Source: Streptosporangiales bacterium
GTDB taxonomy: Bacteria > Actinomycetota > Actinomycetes > Streptosporangiales > Streptosporangiaceae
Assembly: GCA_009380095.1 (NCBI GenBank)
Contig: WHSL01000006.1
Location: 1-62,398, forward strand
Direction: 5' to 3'
Length of the DNA stretch: 62,398 nucleotides
Made by a program: the position numbers and the translations under genes. The first letter of the stretch is position 1; each line of letters opens with the position of its first letter. A model generated the notes under the pieces. That model was not told the DNA's origin and made no database searches. It saw only the letters and a program-made list of their open reading frames with translations. Of this stretch, positions 18,086 to 26,329 are shown in pieces.

Positions 18086-18847
18086 CTACTCCGTTCGGCC
18101 GGCCGCGGCGGCGGTCCGGGCCCGCGTGCCGGGCGATGGTTCGGGGATGGAGTCCGTGAGCTCGGCCGCCCACTGCCGGCCGAGCTCGGCGAGTTCCGCC
18201 GCCGCGGCCCGCAGCGTGGCGGGGGACGGCTCGTCCGCGGGCTCGAAGGCCCGGCGCACGGTGGTGGCCAGGGCGTCCGCACGGGCCTGAAGATCCAGCT
18301 CCGCGCCCGGCATCCCACCGGCCGCCGGCATCGCGCCCTCGAGCAGGTACGCGCCGAGTACCACGGCGGAGACGCGGTGCAGCACCGCCGGATCCGCCTC
18401 CGGGTCGTCGGCCAGCAGCCCGTGCCGGTGCAGCAGGGCCATATACCGCACCATCGTCTCGACCTTGCCGGCGGCGAAGCGCGCCCCGGTCTCACCCGCC
18501 AGGACCTCGCCGAGCACGGCTTGGTCGGCGGTGGCCAGCGCCTTGGCCAGCGGTCTGCGCATGGTCATCAGAAACGTCCGGCGCAGGTGGCGGTGGAGCC
18601 TGACCTCCGCCGGGTCGGCGGCCAGCGCGGCGCTGTGCTCGACGGCCATCCGGGCGCTGTCGCGGGCGATCACGGCTCCGAACAGCTCCCGCTTGCTCGG
18701 CCGGTAGAGGTAGACCGTGCCCTTGCCGACCTGGGCCTGGGCCGCGACCTCGTCGATGGTGACCTTGCGATAGCCGTAGGAGATCAGCAGTGCCTCCGCG
18801 GCGTCGAGGATGCGCCGCCGCTTGTCCTGCTCCACGGTCACCACCAT
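18086..18847 (-). CDS. TetR-family transcriptional regulator
   Basis: A 253-residue repressor. The N-terminal helix-turn-helix is clear: KRRRILDAAEALLISYGYRKVTIDEVAAQAQVGKGTVYLYRPSKRE in segments (residues 9-55). The ligand-binding part is helical with a low-complexity Ala/Arg-rich end. A perfect 10-bp-arm inverted repeat lies immediately upstream of its start and is very probably its own operator. The only gene in its transcription unit is the broken methyltransferase, which suggests the regulator has lost its target. Confidence 0.85.
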   Translation of the reverse strand: MVVTVEQDKRRRILDAAEALLISYGYRKVTIDEVAAQAQVGKGTVYLYRPSKRELFGAVIARDSARMAVEHSAALAADPAEVRLHRHLRRTFLMTMRRPLAKALATADQAVLGEVLAGETGARFAAGKVETMVRYMALLHRHGLLADDPEADPAVLHRVSAVVLGAYLLEGAMPAAGGMPGAELDLQARADALATTVRRAFEPADEPSPATLRAAAAELAELGRQWAAELTDSIPEPSPGTRARTAAAAGRTE

Positions 18848-18854
18848 TCGGAAC

Positions 18855-18887
18855 GACTGACTGACCGAATTGGTACTTCAGTCAGTC
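18855..18887. promoter_or_regulatory. Operator-like inverted repeat before TetR gene
   Basis: GACTGACTGA (18855-18864) and TCAGTCAGTC (18878-18887) are perfect inverted copies separated by 13 bases. It ends 8 bases upstream of the TetR start codon, the usual place for autoregulation. Confidence 0.75.
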
Positions 18888-18936
18888 TGGTCACGACGGA
18901 GGCCGGCGTCAAGGCGCGCCCGGCCCCGACGCCGGC

Positions 18937-21900
18937 TCACTTCGCGGCGGTCGTCTCCATGGAGTCGAGGAACATGGCCTGGACCAGGTCGTTCGCCCAC
19001 GTGAGGAGCGGGAGGTCGCGGAGCGGCTTACCGCCCAGCGTGGCCGTCTTGGGGGTCGGCACCAGGAGGGTGTCGACCTGGGGCTTGTAGACGGCCTTGG
19101 GGTAGAGGCGGTTGAGCCGTACGGTCTGCGACTCGCGCAGCCGCACCGGCGCGAACCGGACGTGCTGCCCCTGCAGCGTGACGTCGGTGAGCCCGGCACG
19201 CCGCGCCCGCGTACGGAACCGCGCCACCTCCAGCAGGTTGGCGACCGGCTCGGGCAGCGGCCCGTACCGGTCCTCCAGCTCCTCCCGTACGGCGGCGATC
19301 TCGTCGTCGTCCTGCACGCCCGCGATGCTCCGGTACGCCTCCAGCCGCAGCCGCTCCCCCGGCGCGTAGTCGTGCGGGATGTGCGCGTTGACCGGGAGCT
19401 CCACCTTCGTATCCGGCGTCTCCGCCGGCCCGTCGCCCTTCAGCTCGCGGACCGCCTCGCCAACCATCCGGACATACAGGTCGAAGCCGACACCGGCGAT
19501 CGTCCCGGACTGCTCCGCGCCGAGGATGTTACCCGCGCCGCGGATCTCCAGGTCCTTCATGGCCACGTACATGCCGGCGCCCATCTCGGTGTGCTGCGCG
19601 ATCGTGGACAGCCGCTCGTACGCGGTCTCGGTCATGGTCCGCTCGGGCGAGTACAGGAAGTACGCGTACGCGCGCTCCCGCCCGCGCCCGACCCGGCCAC
19701 GCAGCTGGTGCAGCTGGGACAGCCCGTACATGTCCGCCCGGTCCACGATCAGCGTGTTCGCGTTCGGCACGTCCAGCCCGGACTCCACGATCGTGGTGCA
19801 CACGAGCACGTCGAAGTTCTTCTCCCAGAAGTCGACCATGACCCGCTCGAGCTGGTGCTCGTTCATCTGGCCGTGCGCGGCGGCGACCCGCGCCTCCGGC
19901 ACCAGCTCGGACAGCCGCGTCGCCACCTTCTGGATCGAGGCGACCCGGTTGTGCACGAAGAACACCTGGCCCTCGCGCATCAGCTCGCGCCGGATGGCCG
20001 CGGCGATCTGCTTCTCGTCGTACGGCCCCACGAACGTCAGCACCGGATGCCGCTCCTCCGGCGGGGTGAGGATCGTGGTCATCTCCCGGATGCCGGTGAT
20101 CCCCATCTCCAGCGTGCGCGGGATCGGCGTGGCCGACATGGACAGCACGTCCACCTGCGTCCGCATCCGCTTGAGGAACTCCTTGTGCTCCACCCCGAAG
20201 CGCTGCTCCTCGTCCACGATCACCAGGCCGAGCCGCTTGAACCGGGTGGCCGGGGAGAGCAGCCGGTGCGTGCCGATCACCACGTCCACCGCGCCGTCGG
20301 CGAGCCCGCGCAGCGTCACCTCCACCTCCTTGTCGGTCTGGAAGCGGGACAGCGCCTTCACCACGATCGGGAACGAGGCGTACCGCTCAGAGAAGGTGGA
20401 CATGTGCTGCTGGACCAGCAGGGTGGTCGGCACGAGCACCGCGGCCTGCTTGCCGTCCTGCACGGCCTTGAACGCCGCGCGCACCGCCACCTCGGTCTTC
20501 CCATAGCCCACGTCACCGCAGATGAGCCGGTCCATCGGGATCGGCTTGCGCATGTCGGCCTTGACGTCCTCGATGGCGGCGAGCTGGTCGGGCGTCTCCA
20601 CGTACGGGAAGGCGTCCTCCAGCTCCCGCTGCCACGGCGTGTCGGGGCCGAACGCGTACCCCGGCGAGGCCTGGCGGGCGGAGTAGAGCCGGATCAGCTC
20701 GCCGGCGATCTCCTTGACCGCCTTGCGCGCCCGGCTCTTGGTCTTCGCCCAGTCGGCGCCGCCCATCCGGGACAGCGTCGGCATCTCGCCGCCCACGTAC
20801 CGGGTGACCTGGTCGAGCTGGTCGGTAGGGACGTAGAGCCGGTCGCCGGGCTGGCCGCGCTTGCTCGGCGCGTACTCGATCACCACGTACTCGCGGGTGG
20901 CGCCCTGCACGGTGCGCTGGATCATCTCCACGTACCGGCCCACACCGTGCTGCTCGTGCACGACGTGGTCGCCGGCCTTGAGCTGCAGCGGGTCGATGGT
21001 GTTGCGGCGCTTGCTCGGCATCCGCCGCGCGTCCTTGGTCGACGACCGCTGGCCGACCAGGTCGGACTCGGTGAGCAGCACCGTGCGCACCGCCGGCCAG
21101 ACGAAGCCGTGCTCGATCTGCGCGCAGGTCACGTGCGCGAGCGCCGGCTCCGGCGGCTCGGGCAGGTCATCGGCGAGGCGGGCGCCGAGCCCGTCCCCGC
21201 GCAGCACCTCCACGATGCGCTCGGCCGGGCCGTGCCCCTCGGTGACCAGCACCACGCGCCAGTTCTCGTGCAGCCAGCCCTTGATGTCGCCGAGCGCGCG
21301 CACCGTGTCGCCGCGGTACGCCTCCGCGGCGTGCGCGCCGACCACCACGGCCGCGCCGTCCTCGTCGTCGAGCTCGTCGCCCGGCTGGAACGGGGTGATC
21401 GACCACCACGGGATGCCCAGCCCGGCCGCGTCGGAGCGGATCTCCGCGATGGACTTGTACGCCGCCGCGCCGAGGTCGATCGGGGCCGCGCCGCCGGCCG
21501 CCGCGCTGATCCAGGAGGCCTGCAGGAACTCCTGGCTGGTCTCGACCAGCTCGGCCGCCCGGGTACGGATCCGCTCAGGATCGCAGGCGACCATGTGCGC
21601 GCCGGCCGGCAGGTGGTCGAACAGCAGCTCCATGCGCTCCGCGAGCACCGGGGCGAAGGCCTCCATGCCCTCGACCGCCACCCCCTCGGCCATCTGCCCG
21701 AGCACGTCGGCGAGCTGCGGATACTGCTCGGCGAGCTTGCCCGCGCGGTCCCGTACGGTCTCGGTGAGCAGCAGCTCGCGGCAGGGCGGCGCGTACAGCC
21801 CGTCCTCGGCGACCTCCAGGCTGCGCTGGTCGGCGACCTTGAAATACCGGATGTCCTCCACCGTGTCGCCCCAGAACTCCAGCCGCAGCGGGTGCTCCTC

Positions 21901-22524
21901 CGTGGGCGGGAAGACGTCCACGATGCCGCCGCGAACCGCCAGGTCGCCGCGGTGTTCGACGAGGTCGGCACGGCCGTAGCCGGCCTCCACCAGACGGGCG
22001 ACCAGGTCCTCGGGGTCGAGGTCGTCGCCGGCCCGGACGCGGACCGGCCGCAGGTCGCCGAGCCCGGCCACGATCGGCTGCAGCACGCTGCGCACCGGCG
22101 CCACCACCACGCGCAGCGGCGCGGTCAACGGGTCGGTTGGGTCGGGGTGGGCGAGCCGGCGCAGCACCGCCAGCCGCTGCCCGACCGTGTCGGAGCGTGG
22201 GGAGAGCCGCTCGTGCGGCAGCGTCTCCCAGGCGGGGAACAGCGCCACCGACTCCGGGGAGAGCACCGCGCCGAGCGCGGCCACCAGGTCCTCGGCCTCG
22301 CGGCCCGTCGCGGTGACCGCGAGCACCGGCCGGCCGGCGCCGCGCGGGCCGGGCGCGGCGAGCGCGCCGACCAGGAACGGCCGCAGGCCGGGCGGGCCGA
22401 CGAAGTCGGCATGGGTGACGGGCACGGCGGACGGCGCGGCGTCCCCGGTGCCGCGGGCCAGGTCGAGGGCGCCGGAGAGCGCGGGGTCGTCGATGAGGAC
22501 GTCGAGAAGACCGGTGAGACTCAT
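18937..22524 (-). CDS. mfd: Transcription-repair coupling factor Mfd
   Basis: A 1195-residue ATP-dependent translocase that removes stalled RNA polymerase and recruits UvrA. The N-terminal UvrB-like domains (FPAWETLPHERLSPRSD) are present, then the RNA-polymerase-interacting CarD-like domain near residues 500-570 (LKAGDHVVHEQHGVGRYVEM). Helicase motifs follow: MDRLICGDVGYGKTEVAVRA (Walker A), VIVDEEQRFGVEHKE (DEEQ box), SATPIPRTLEM and QLRGRVGRGRERAYAY. The C-terminal TRCF domain ends the protein. Length is normal. It anchors the conserved mazG-mfd block. Confidence 0.96.
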   Translation of the reverse strand: MSLTGLLDVLIDDPALSGALDLARGTGDAAPSAVPVTHADFVGPPGLRPFLVGALAAPGPRGAGRPVLAVTATGREAEDLVAALGAVLSPESVALFPAWETLPHERLSPRSDTVGQRLAVLRRLAHPDPTDPLTAPLRVVVAPVRSVLQPIVAGLGDLRPVRVRAGDDLDPEDLVARLVEAGYGRADLVEHRGDLAVRGGIVDVFPPTEEHPLRLEFWGDTVEDIRYFKVADQRSLEVAEDGLYAPPCRELLLTETVRDRAGKLAEQYPQLADVLGQMAEGVAVEGMEAFAPVLAERMELLFDHLPAGAHMVACDPERIRTRAAELVETSQEFLQASWISAAAGGAAPIDLGAAAYKSIAEIRSDAAGLGIPWWSITPFQPGDELDDEDGAAVVVGAHAAEAYRGDTVRALGDIKGWLHENWRVVLVTEGHGPAERIVEVLRGDGLGARLADDLPEPPEPALAHVTCAQIEHGFVWPAVRTVLLTESDLVGQRSSTKDARRMPSKRRNTIDPLQLKAGDHVVHEQHGVGRYVEMIQRTVQGATREYVVIEYAPSKRGQPGDRLYVPTDQLDQVTRYVGGEMPTLSRMGGADWAKTKSRARKAVKEIAGELIRLYSARQASPGYAFGPDTPWQRELEDAFPYVETPDQLAAIEDVKADMRKPIPMDRLICGDVGYGKTEVAVRAAFKAVQDGKQAAVLVPTTLLVQQHMSTFSERYASFPIVVKALSRFQTDKEVEVTLRGLADGAVDVVIGTHRLLSPATRFKRLGLVIVDEEQRFGVEHKEFLKRMRTQVDVLSMSATPIPRTLEMGITGIREMTTILTPPEERHPVLTFVGPYDEKQIAAAIRRELMREGQVFFVHNRVASIQKVATRLSELVPEARVAAAHGQMNEHQLERVMVDFWEKNFDVLVCTTIVESGLDVPNANTLIVDRADMYGLSQLHQLRGRVGRGRERAYAYFLYSPERTMTETAYERLSTIAQHTEMGAGMYVAMKDLEIRGAGNILGAEQSGTIAGVGFDLYVRMVGEAVRELKGDGPAETPDTKVELPVNAHIPHDYAPGERLRLEAYRSIAGVQDDDEIAAVREELEDRYGPLPEPVANLLEVARFRTRARRAGLTDVTLQGQHVRFAPVRLRESQTVRLNRLYPKAVYKPQVDTLLVPTPKTATLGGKPLRDLPLLTWANDLVQAMFLDSMETTAAK

Positions 22525-22685
22525 GTCCCCTACTTCGGAGCAGCACGAAAACCCCGAGTCCGGCCGGACAGGGGGTCAAGGCCTACAACCCTACGACCCA
22601 CCACCGACATTCCACGCCGCGCTACCCACCCTCAACGGACGGCACCAGCGCCACCCCGGACGCCACCCCCGACCCCACAATTGGG

Positions 22686-23408
22686 TCAGAGGACCCGGGC
22701 GAAGTGGTGTTCGGGTTTGCGGAGGACGAAGGCGATCTCGTCGTGACCGACGGCCCGCGCGCCACGCCGGGTCCGCGCCACCAGCCACGAGGCCAGCTCC
22801 AGCCTCCGGGTGGGGACGGTGGCCCGCGCCGACCGCTCCTCGGCGACCACCAGTCCGCGCATCACGCAGTACCCGTGCACGCCCTCGCGGGAGGCCACGG
22901 CCTCGTACACGGCGCGCGGCGGGTGCACCTCGCCCGGGCGCAGCCCGCGCCGCAGCACCGTGGGCAGGGTGCGGTCGAGGATGCCGAACACGCAGTCCCG
23001 GTCGTACATGCGCAACAGCAGCAGCCCACCCGGCCGCACCGCGGCGACCAGCCGGTCCAGCACGAGCTCCGCGTGCTCGATGCGTTCCAGCAGGTGGGAG
23101 CTGTGCACGAGGTCGAAGGTACGGGGCGGCAGCGGCGCGGTGCGCAGGTCGCCGAGCGCCCAGGAGTCGAGGTCGGCGCGCTCTTCGGCGTGCCGCCGGT
23201 ACGGCTCCTCGTCGACGTCGATCCCCACCACGTGCAGCGCCGCCCGCCCGCGCTGGGACACCCCTTCAACCGGCAGCCCGCCGCGGCCGCAGCCCGCGTC
23301 GAGCACCTCGATCGTGCGGTCCGGGTGATCGTCGACGTACTGCCGGAATCGGCGCTGGAACAGCTCGTCGATCACGTTCGGCACGCCTGCGGTACGCAAC
23401 TCGGTCAC
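22686..23408 (-). CDS. Class I SAM-dependent methyltransferase
   Basis: A 240-residue methyltransferase. VLDAGCGRGGLPVEGV is motif I, VGIDVDEEPYRRH motif II, and FDLVHSSHLLERIEHAELVL plus VRPGGLLLLRMYDRD complete the Rossmann core. The substrate is not evident. Lying between mfd and the adenylylsulfate kinase at the edge of the polysaccharide locus, it might methylate a sugar, but nothing in the sequence shows this. 22525-22685 upstream of mfd holds only a small GTCCGGCCGGAC palindrome. Confidence 0.8.
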   Translation of the reverse strand: MTELRTAGVPNVIDELFQRRFRQYVDDHPDRTIEVLDAGCGRGGLPVEGVSQRGRAALHVVGIDVDEEPYRRHAEERADLDSWALGDLRTAPLPPRTFDLVHSSHLLERIEHAELVLDRLVAAVRPGGLLLLRMYDRDCVFGILDRTLPTVLRRGLRPGEVHPPRAVYEAVASREGVHGYCVMRGLVVAEERSARATVPTRRLELASWLVARTRRGARAVGHDEIAFVLRKPEHHFARVL

Positions 23409-23522
23409 GAATCCGCAGCGTAGTCATCTGATCGCGTACTGTCGCGCACTCGCGCGGAAAACACCCAAGAGATGCCCATGACCTGCGGGTCCGGGCGACA
23501 CGGCAGGACCGCGGCACCGGGG

Positions 23523-25010
23523 TCAGTCTCGCGCGGGGACCCAGCCGCCCTCGGTCAGCCGCTCCAGCACCCGCGCCACCGCCTCCTCCGCCGTGAGCTC
23601 GGAGGTGTCGACCACGAGGTCGGCGTCGGCCGGCACCTCGTACGGCGACGAGATGCCGGTGAAGTCCGGGATCTGGCCGACCCGCGCCTTGGCGTACAGC
23701 CCCTTGCGGTCCCGCCGCTCGCACACCTCCAGCGGCGTCGCCACGTGCACCAGCACGAAGTCGCCGGCCGCCGCCACCATCGCGCGCACCTCGTCGCGGG
23801 TGGCCGCGTACGGGGCGATGGGCGCGCAGATCGCCACCCCACCATGCCGGGTGATCTCCGCCGCCACGTACCCGATGCGCCGGATGTTGAGGTCCCGGTC
23901 GGCGCGGGAGAAGGTCAGCCCGGCGGAGAGCAGCGAGCGCACCACGTCCCCGTCCAGCAGCGTCACCGTGCGCCCGGCGTCGGTGATCGCCTCGGCGAGC
24001 CCGCGCGCCAGCGTCGACTTCCCCGAGCCGGACAGACCGGTGAAGAACACGGTCAGCCCCCGCTCCGAGCGCGGCGGCCGGTCGGCGCGCAGCTCGCGCG
24101 CCACCGCGGGCGGGGTGAACCAGTCGGGCAGCTCCTGGCCCGCGTCCAGCAGCTCGGCGACCCGTTCCTCCGGCAGCTCCTCGCGGGCGTGGTCGTGCTC
24201 GACCCGGTCCGCGGGCCGCCACACCTCCACGGCCGTGTCGTACACCCACGCCGGCGCGGGCACGACCTTCAGCGGCGTCTCCCCGGCGACCTGCTCGGGG
24301 GTGCCGGACTCCTCGGTGAGGAGCAGGTGCGTGGCCCCGTACGCGGCCGCGACGTACGCGTCCAGCACGGGGTCGGCGTGCCGCAGTGGCACCGGCACCA
24401 CCAGCGTGCCGGGCGGCAGCTCGGGGCGGGCGGCGAGCACCGCGCGGGTGGTGAGCTCGGGCCGCGCGCCGGCCACCACGGTCAGCACCAGCACCCGGGC
24501 GTCGAGCCGCTCCGCGACGTGCCGGAGCCGGCCCAGCGCGCGCCGGTGCAGCGGCCGCCGGGCGACCAGGGCGAGCACGGGCCCGTCGCCGAGCTCGGCA
24601 CGGGCCTCCGCCGGGGTCCGGCGCAGCCGCCGGAACGGGCCGTGCGCGGGCGGCTTCAGCGTCCGTACCGGGCCGGCCACGAGCCGCCCGTGCGTGCCGG
24701 GACGGCTCTCGGTGACCGTGAGCAGGGCCAGCGGCACGCCCTCGGGGTCGTTGAGCACCAGCCGCGGCGCGCCGTCGGCGTCGTCGGGCAGCTCCAGGGT
24801 GATCGGCACCGGCCAGGGGGTGCCGTCGGCCAGCCGCCCCGCCGCCGCCACCGTCGCCGCGTCGGCCGCGCCGAGGAAGCCGATGAGCGGCCGGAAGGCG
24901 CCGCCGAGCAGCATCTCCAGGTCGGCGAGGGCCTCCGGCGCGAGGGCACGGCCGGGCAGTTCGCGCAACTCCCCGGGGAGCTCAGAGGTGGCCTGCGTCG
25001 TCACGCTCAC
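23523..25010 (-). CDS. cysC: Adenylylsulfate kinase with degenerate ATP-sulfurylase-like N-terminal domain
   Basis: A 495-residue two-part protein. Residues 310-495 are a complete APS kinase: FFTGLSGSGKSTLARGLAEA (P-loop), LLDGDVVRSLLSAGL, NIRRIGYVAAEI and KGLYAKARVGQIPDFTGIS. It phosphorylates APS to PAPS. Residues 1-300 follow the PUA-like plus ATP-sulfurylase layout, but the expected QxRNPxHxxH catalytic motif reads VARRPLHRRALG, so sulfurylase activity is unlikely. Such fusions can act as APS kinases with a structural sulfurylase domain. It would use APS from the CysDN proteins encoded 18 kb away and feed the local sulfotransferases. Confidence 0.88.
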   Translation of the reverse strand: MSVTTQATSELPGELRELPGRALAPEALADLEMLLGGAFRPLIGFLGAADAATVAAAGRLADGTPWPVPITLELPDDADGAPRLVLNDPEGVPLALLTVTESRPGTHGRLVAGPVRTLKPPAHGPFRRLRRTPAEARAELGDGPVLALVARRPLHRRALGRLRHVAERLDARVLVLTVVAGARPELTTRAVLAARPELPPGTLVVPVPLRHADPVLDAYVAAAYGATHLLLTEESGTPEQVAGETPLKVVPAPAWVYDTAVEVWRPADRVEHDHAREELPEERVAELLDAGQELPDWFTPPAVARELRADRPPRSERGLTVFFTGLSGSGKSTLARGLAEAITDAGRTVTLLDGDVVRSLLSAGLTFSRADRDLNIRRIGYVAAEITRHGGVAICAPIAPYAATRDEVRAMVAAAGDFVLVHVATPLEVCERRDRKGLYAKARVGQIPDFTGISSPYEVPADADLVVDTSELTAEEAVARVLERLTEGGWVPARD

Positions 25011-25208
25011 TCCGATCCTAGGTCCCCACCCATTTGGCTAGAGGCTACGGCCGCGTTGCCGGCACCGCACGTCGGGGCGGCGACACGTGGGGGCGCTCGC
25101 GTGCCGATGCAGCACCTTGAGTGGGCGTATGGCTACGGTGAGTGACATGAAGTCCGGCGATTCTTCTCCCCCGCGCCGTGGGACCGTGCCGCGTCCGCGG
25201 GGCGGGGA

Positions 25209-26114
25209 GTGACCGCCCGCGTCGCGGTCGTGATCCTCTCCCACCGAGCCCCCGATCAGCTGCGGCGTCTGGTACGGCGGGTGGGCGAAGGCGGCGCCGC
25301 CGTGCCCGTCGTCCACCACGACCCCGGCGGTGAGCCGCTGACCTGCGGCCTTCCCGGCGCATTGCGGGTGCCGGCGCCGGTGCGCTGCGGCTGGGGGCGG
25401 CCGTCCATCGTGATCGCGGTACGGCGCTGCCTGGGGTTCGTCCGTGCCGAGCTGCCCGAGGTGCGCTGGACGTTGCTGGTCTCCGGTCAGGACTACCCGT
25501 TGCGGCCACTTCCGGACATCGCGGCGGAGCTCGCCGCGTCGCCGTACGACGCCTACCTGCGCCACTTCCCCCTCGGCGACCCGGCCGCGGACGTGCACCC
25601 CTGGCAGGCCGTCTGCCGCCGCCGCTACCTGCGGTCCGTACGGATCCCGGGCACCGCGCGCGCCCTGCCGCTGCCGTTCCGCCGGCGCCAGCCGTGGCCG
25701 CCCGGGACCACGCTGTACGCGGGCGGCCTGTGGGCGAACCTGAGCACGGCCGCGGTGGCCAAGGTGCTGGACTCGCCGCTCGCCCCGGAGGTGCTCCACT
25801 ACCTGCGCCGCGCGCCGATCCCGGACGAGGCCGCGGTGCCCACGCTGGCGCTGAACGGCGCCCCGGCGCTGCGCGTCGCCCCGGACAACCGGCGCTACGT
25901 CCGGTGGGACCGGGGCTCGTCGCACCCCCGCGTCCTCGGCCCCGCCGACCTCGAGGCGCTGAGCGGCAGCGACGCGTTCTTCGCCCGCAAGCTGGACCTC
26001 GCCGCGCACCCCGGCCTGGCCGACCGGATCGACGACCTGGCCTCCCGCCGCAGACCGCGGGCCCGGACACGTCCCGTGACCGATAACGCACCGAAGGCGG
26101 CCAAAGGTGTGTAA
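25209..26114 (+). CDS. Core-2/I-branching-type glycosyltransferase (GT14-like)
   Basis: A 301-residue glycosyltransferase. VAVVILSHRAPDQLRRLVRRV and LLVSGQDYPLRP match the beta-1,6-N-acetylglucosaminyltransferase-like (branch) family. YLRHFPLGD and YAGGLWANLS continue the fold, and the second half has VPTLALNG and RYVRWDRGSSHPRVL. It would add a sugar, often as a branch, to the growing polysaccharide. The GTG start at 25209 overlaps the stop of a 21-codon upstream frame beginning at 25147 (GTGA). It is first in the rightward polysaccharide gene set. Confidence 0.78.
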   Translation: MTARVAVVILSHRAPDQLRRLVRRVGEGGAAVPVVHHDPGGEPLTCGLPGALRVPAPVRCGWGRPSIVIAVRRCLGFVRAELPEVRWTLLVSGQDYPLRPLPDIAAELAASPYDAYLRHFPLGDPAADVHPWQAVCRRRYLRSVRIPGTARALPLPFRRRQPWPPGTTLYAGGLWANLSTAAVAKVLDSPLAPEVLHYLRRAPIPDEAAVPTLALNGAPALRVAPDNRRYVRWDRGSSHPRVLGPADLEALSGSDAFFARKLDLAAHPGLADRIDDLASRRRPRARTRPVTDNAPKAAKGV

Positions 26115-26180
26115 TTTGCCGGATTTCGCGACGATCCTTCAGTAATCGGCACGAACGGTAAACCGCGTGGCGGACTCGCA

Positions 26181-26196
26181 CGTCTTGCCCAAGACG
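26181..26196. promoter_or_regulatory. Palindrome in the leader of the polysaccharide operon
   Basis: CGTCTTG-CC-CAAGACG is a perfect palindrome, further bracketed by GACTC and GAGTC. It lies between the GT14 stop and the Wzz-like start. It could end the first gene or be an operator for the second. No U-run follows. Confidence 0.4.
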
Positions 26197-26329
26197 ACGG
26201 CGGAGTCGGCCGGCGGCCGATAGCCTTTCTACCTGGATAATGAGCCTTCTGTGTCTCGGGGGGCCACGACGATCAACGCGTTCACAAGGCGGTCGCATCG
26301 CCGGGGCCGGAAAGGAGCTGGCTAACCGT

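Noticed and set aside
19162-22746. A plus-strand open frame of about 1190 codons antisense to mfd
   Set aside because: It is the mirror of mfd codon bias in GC-rich DNA; the translation is Arg/His/Val low-complexity with no domain.
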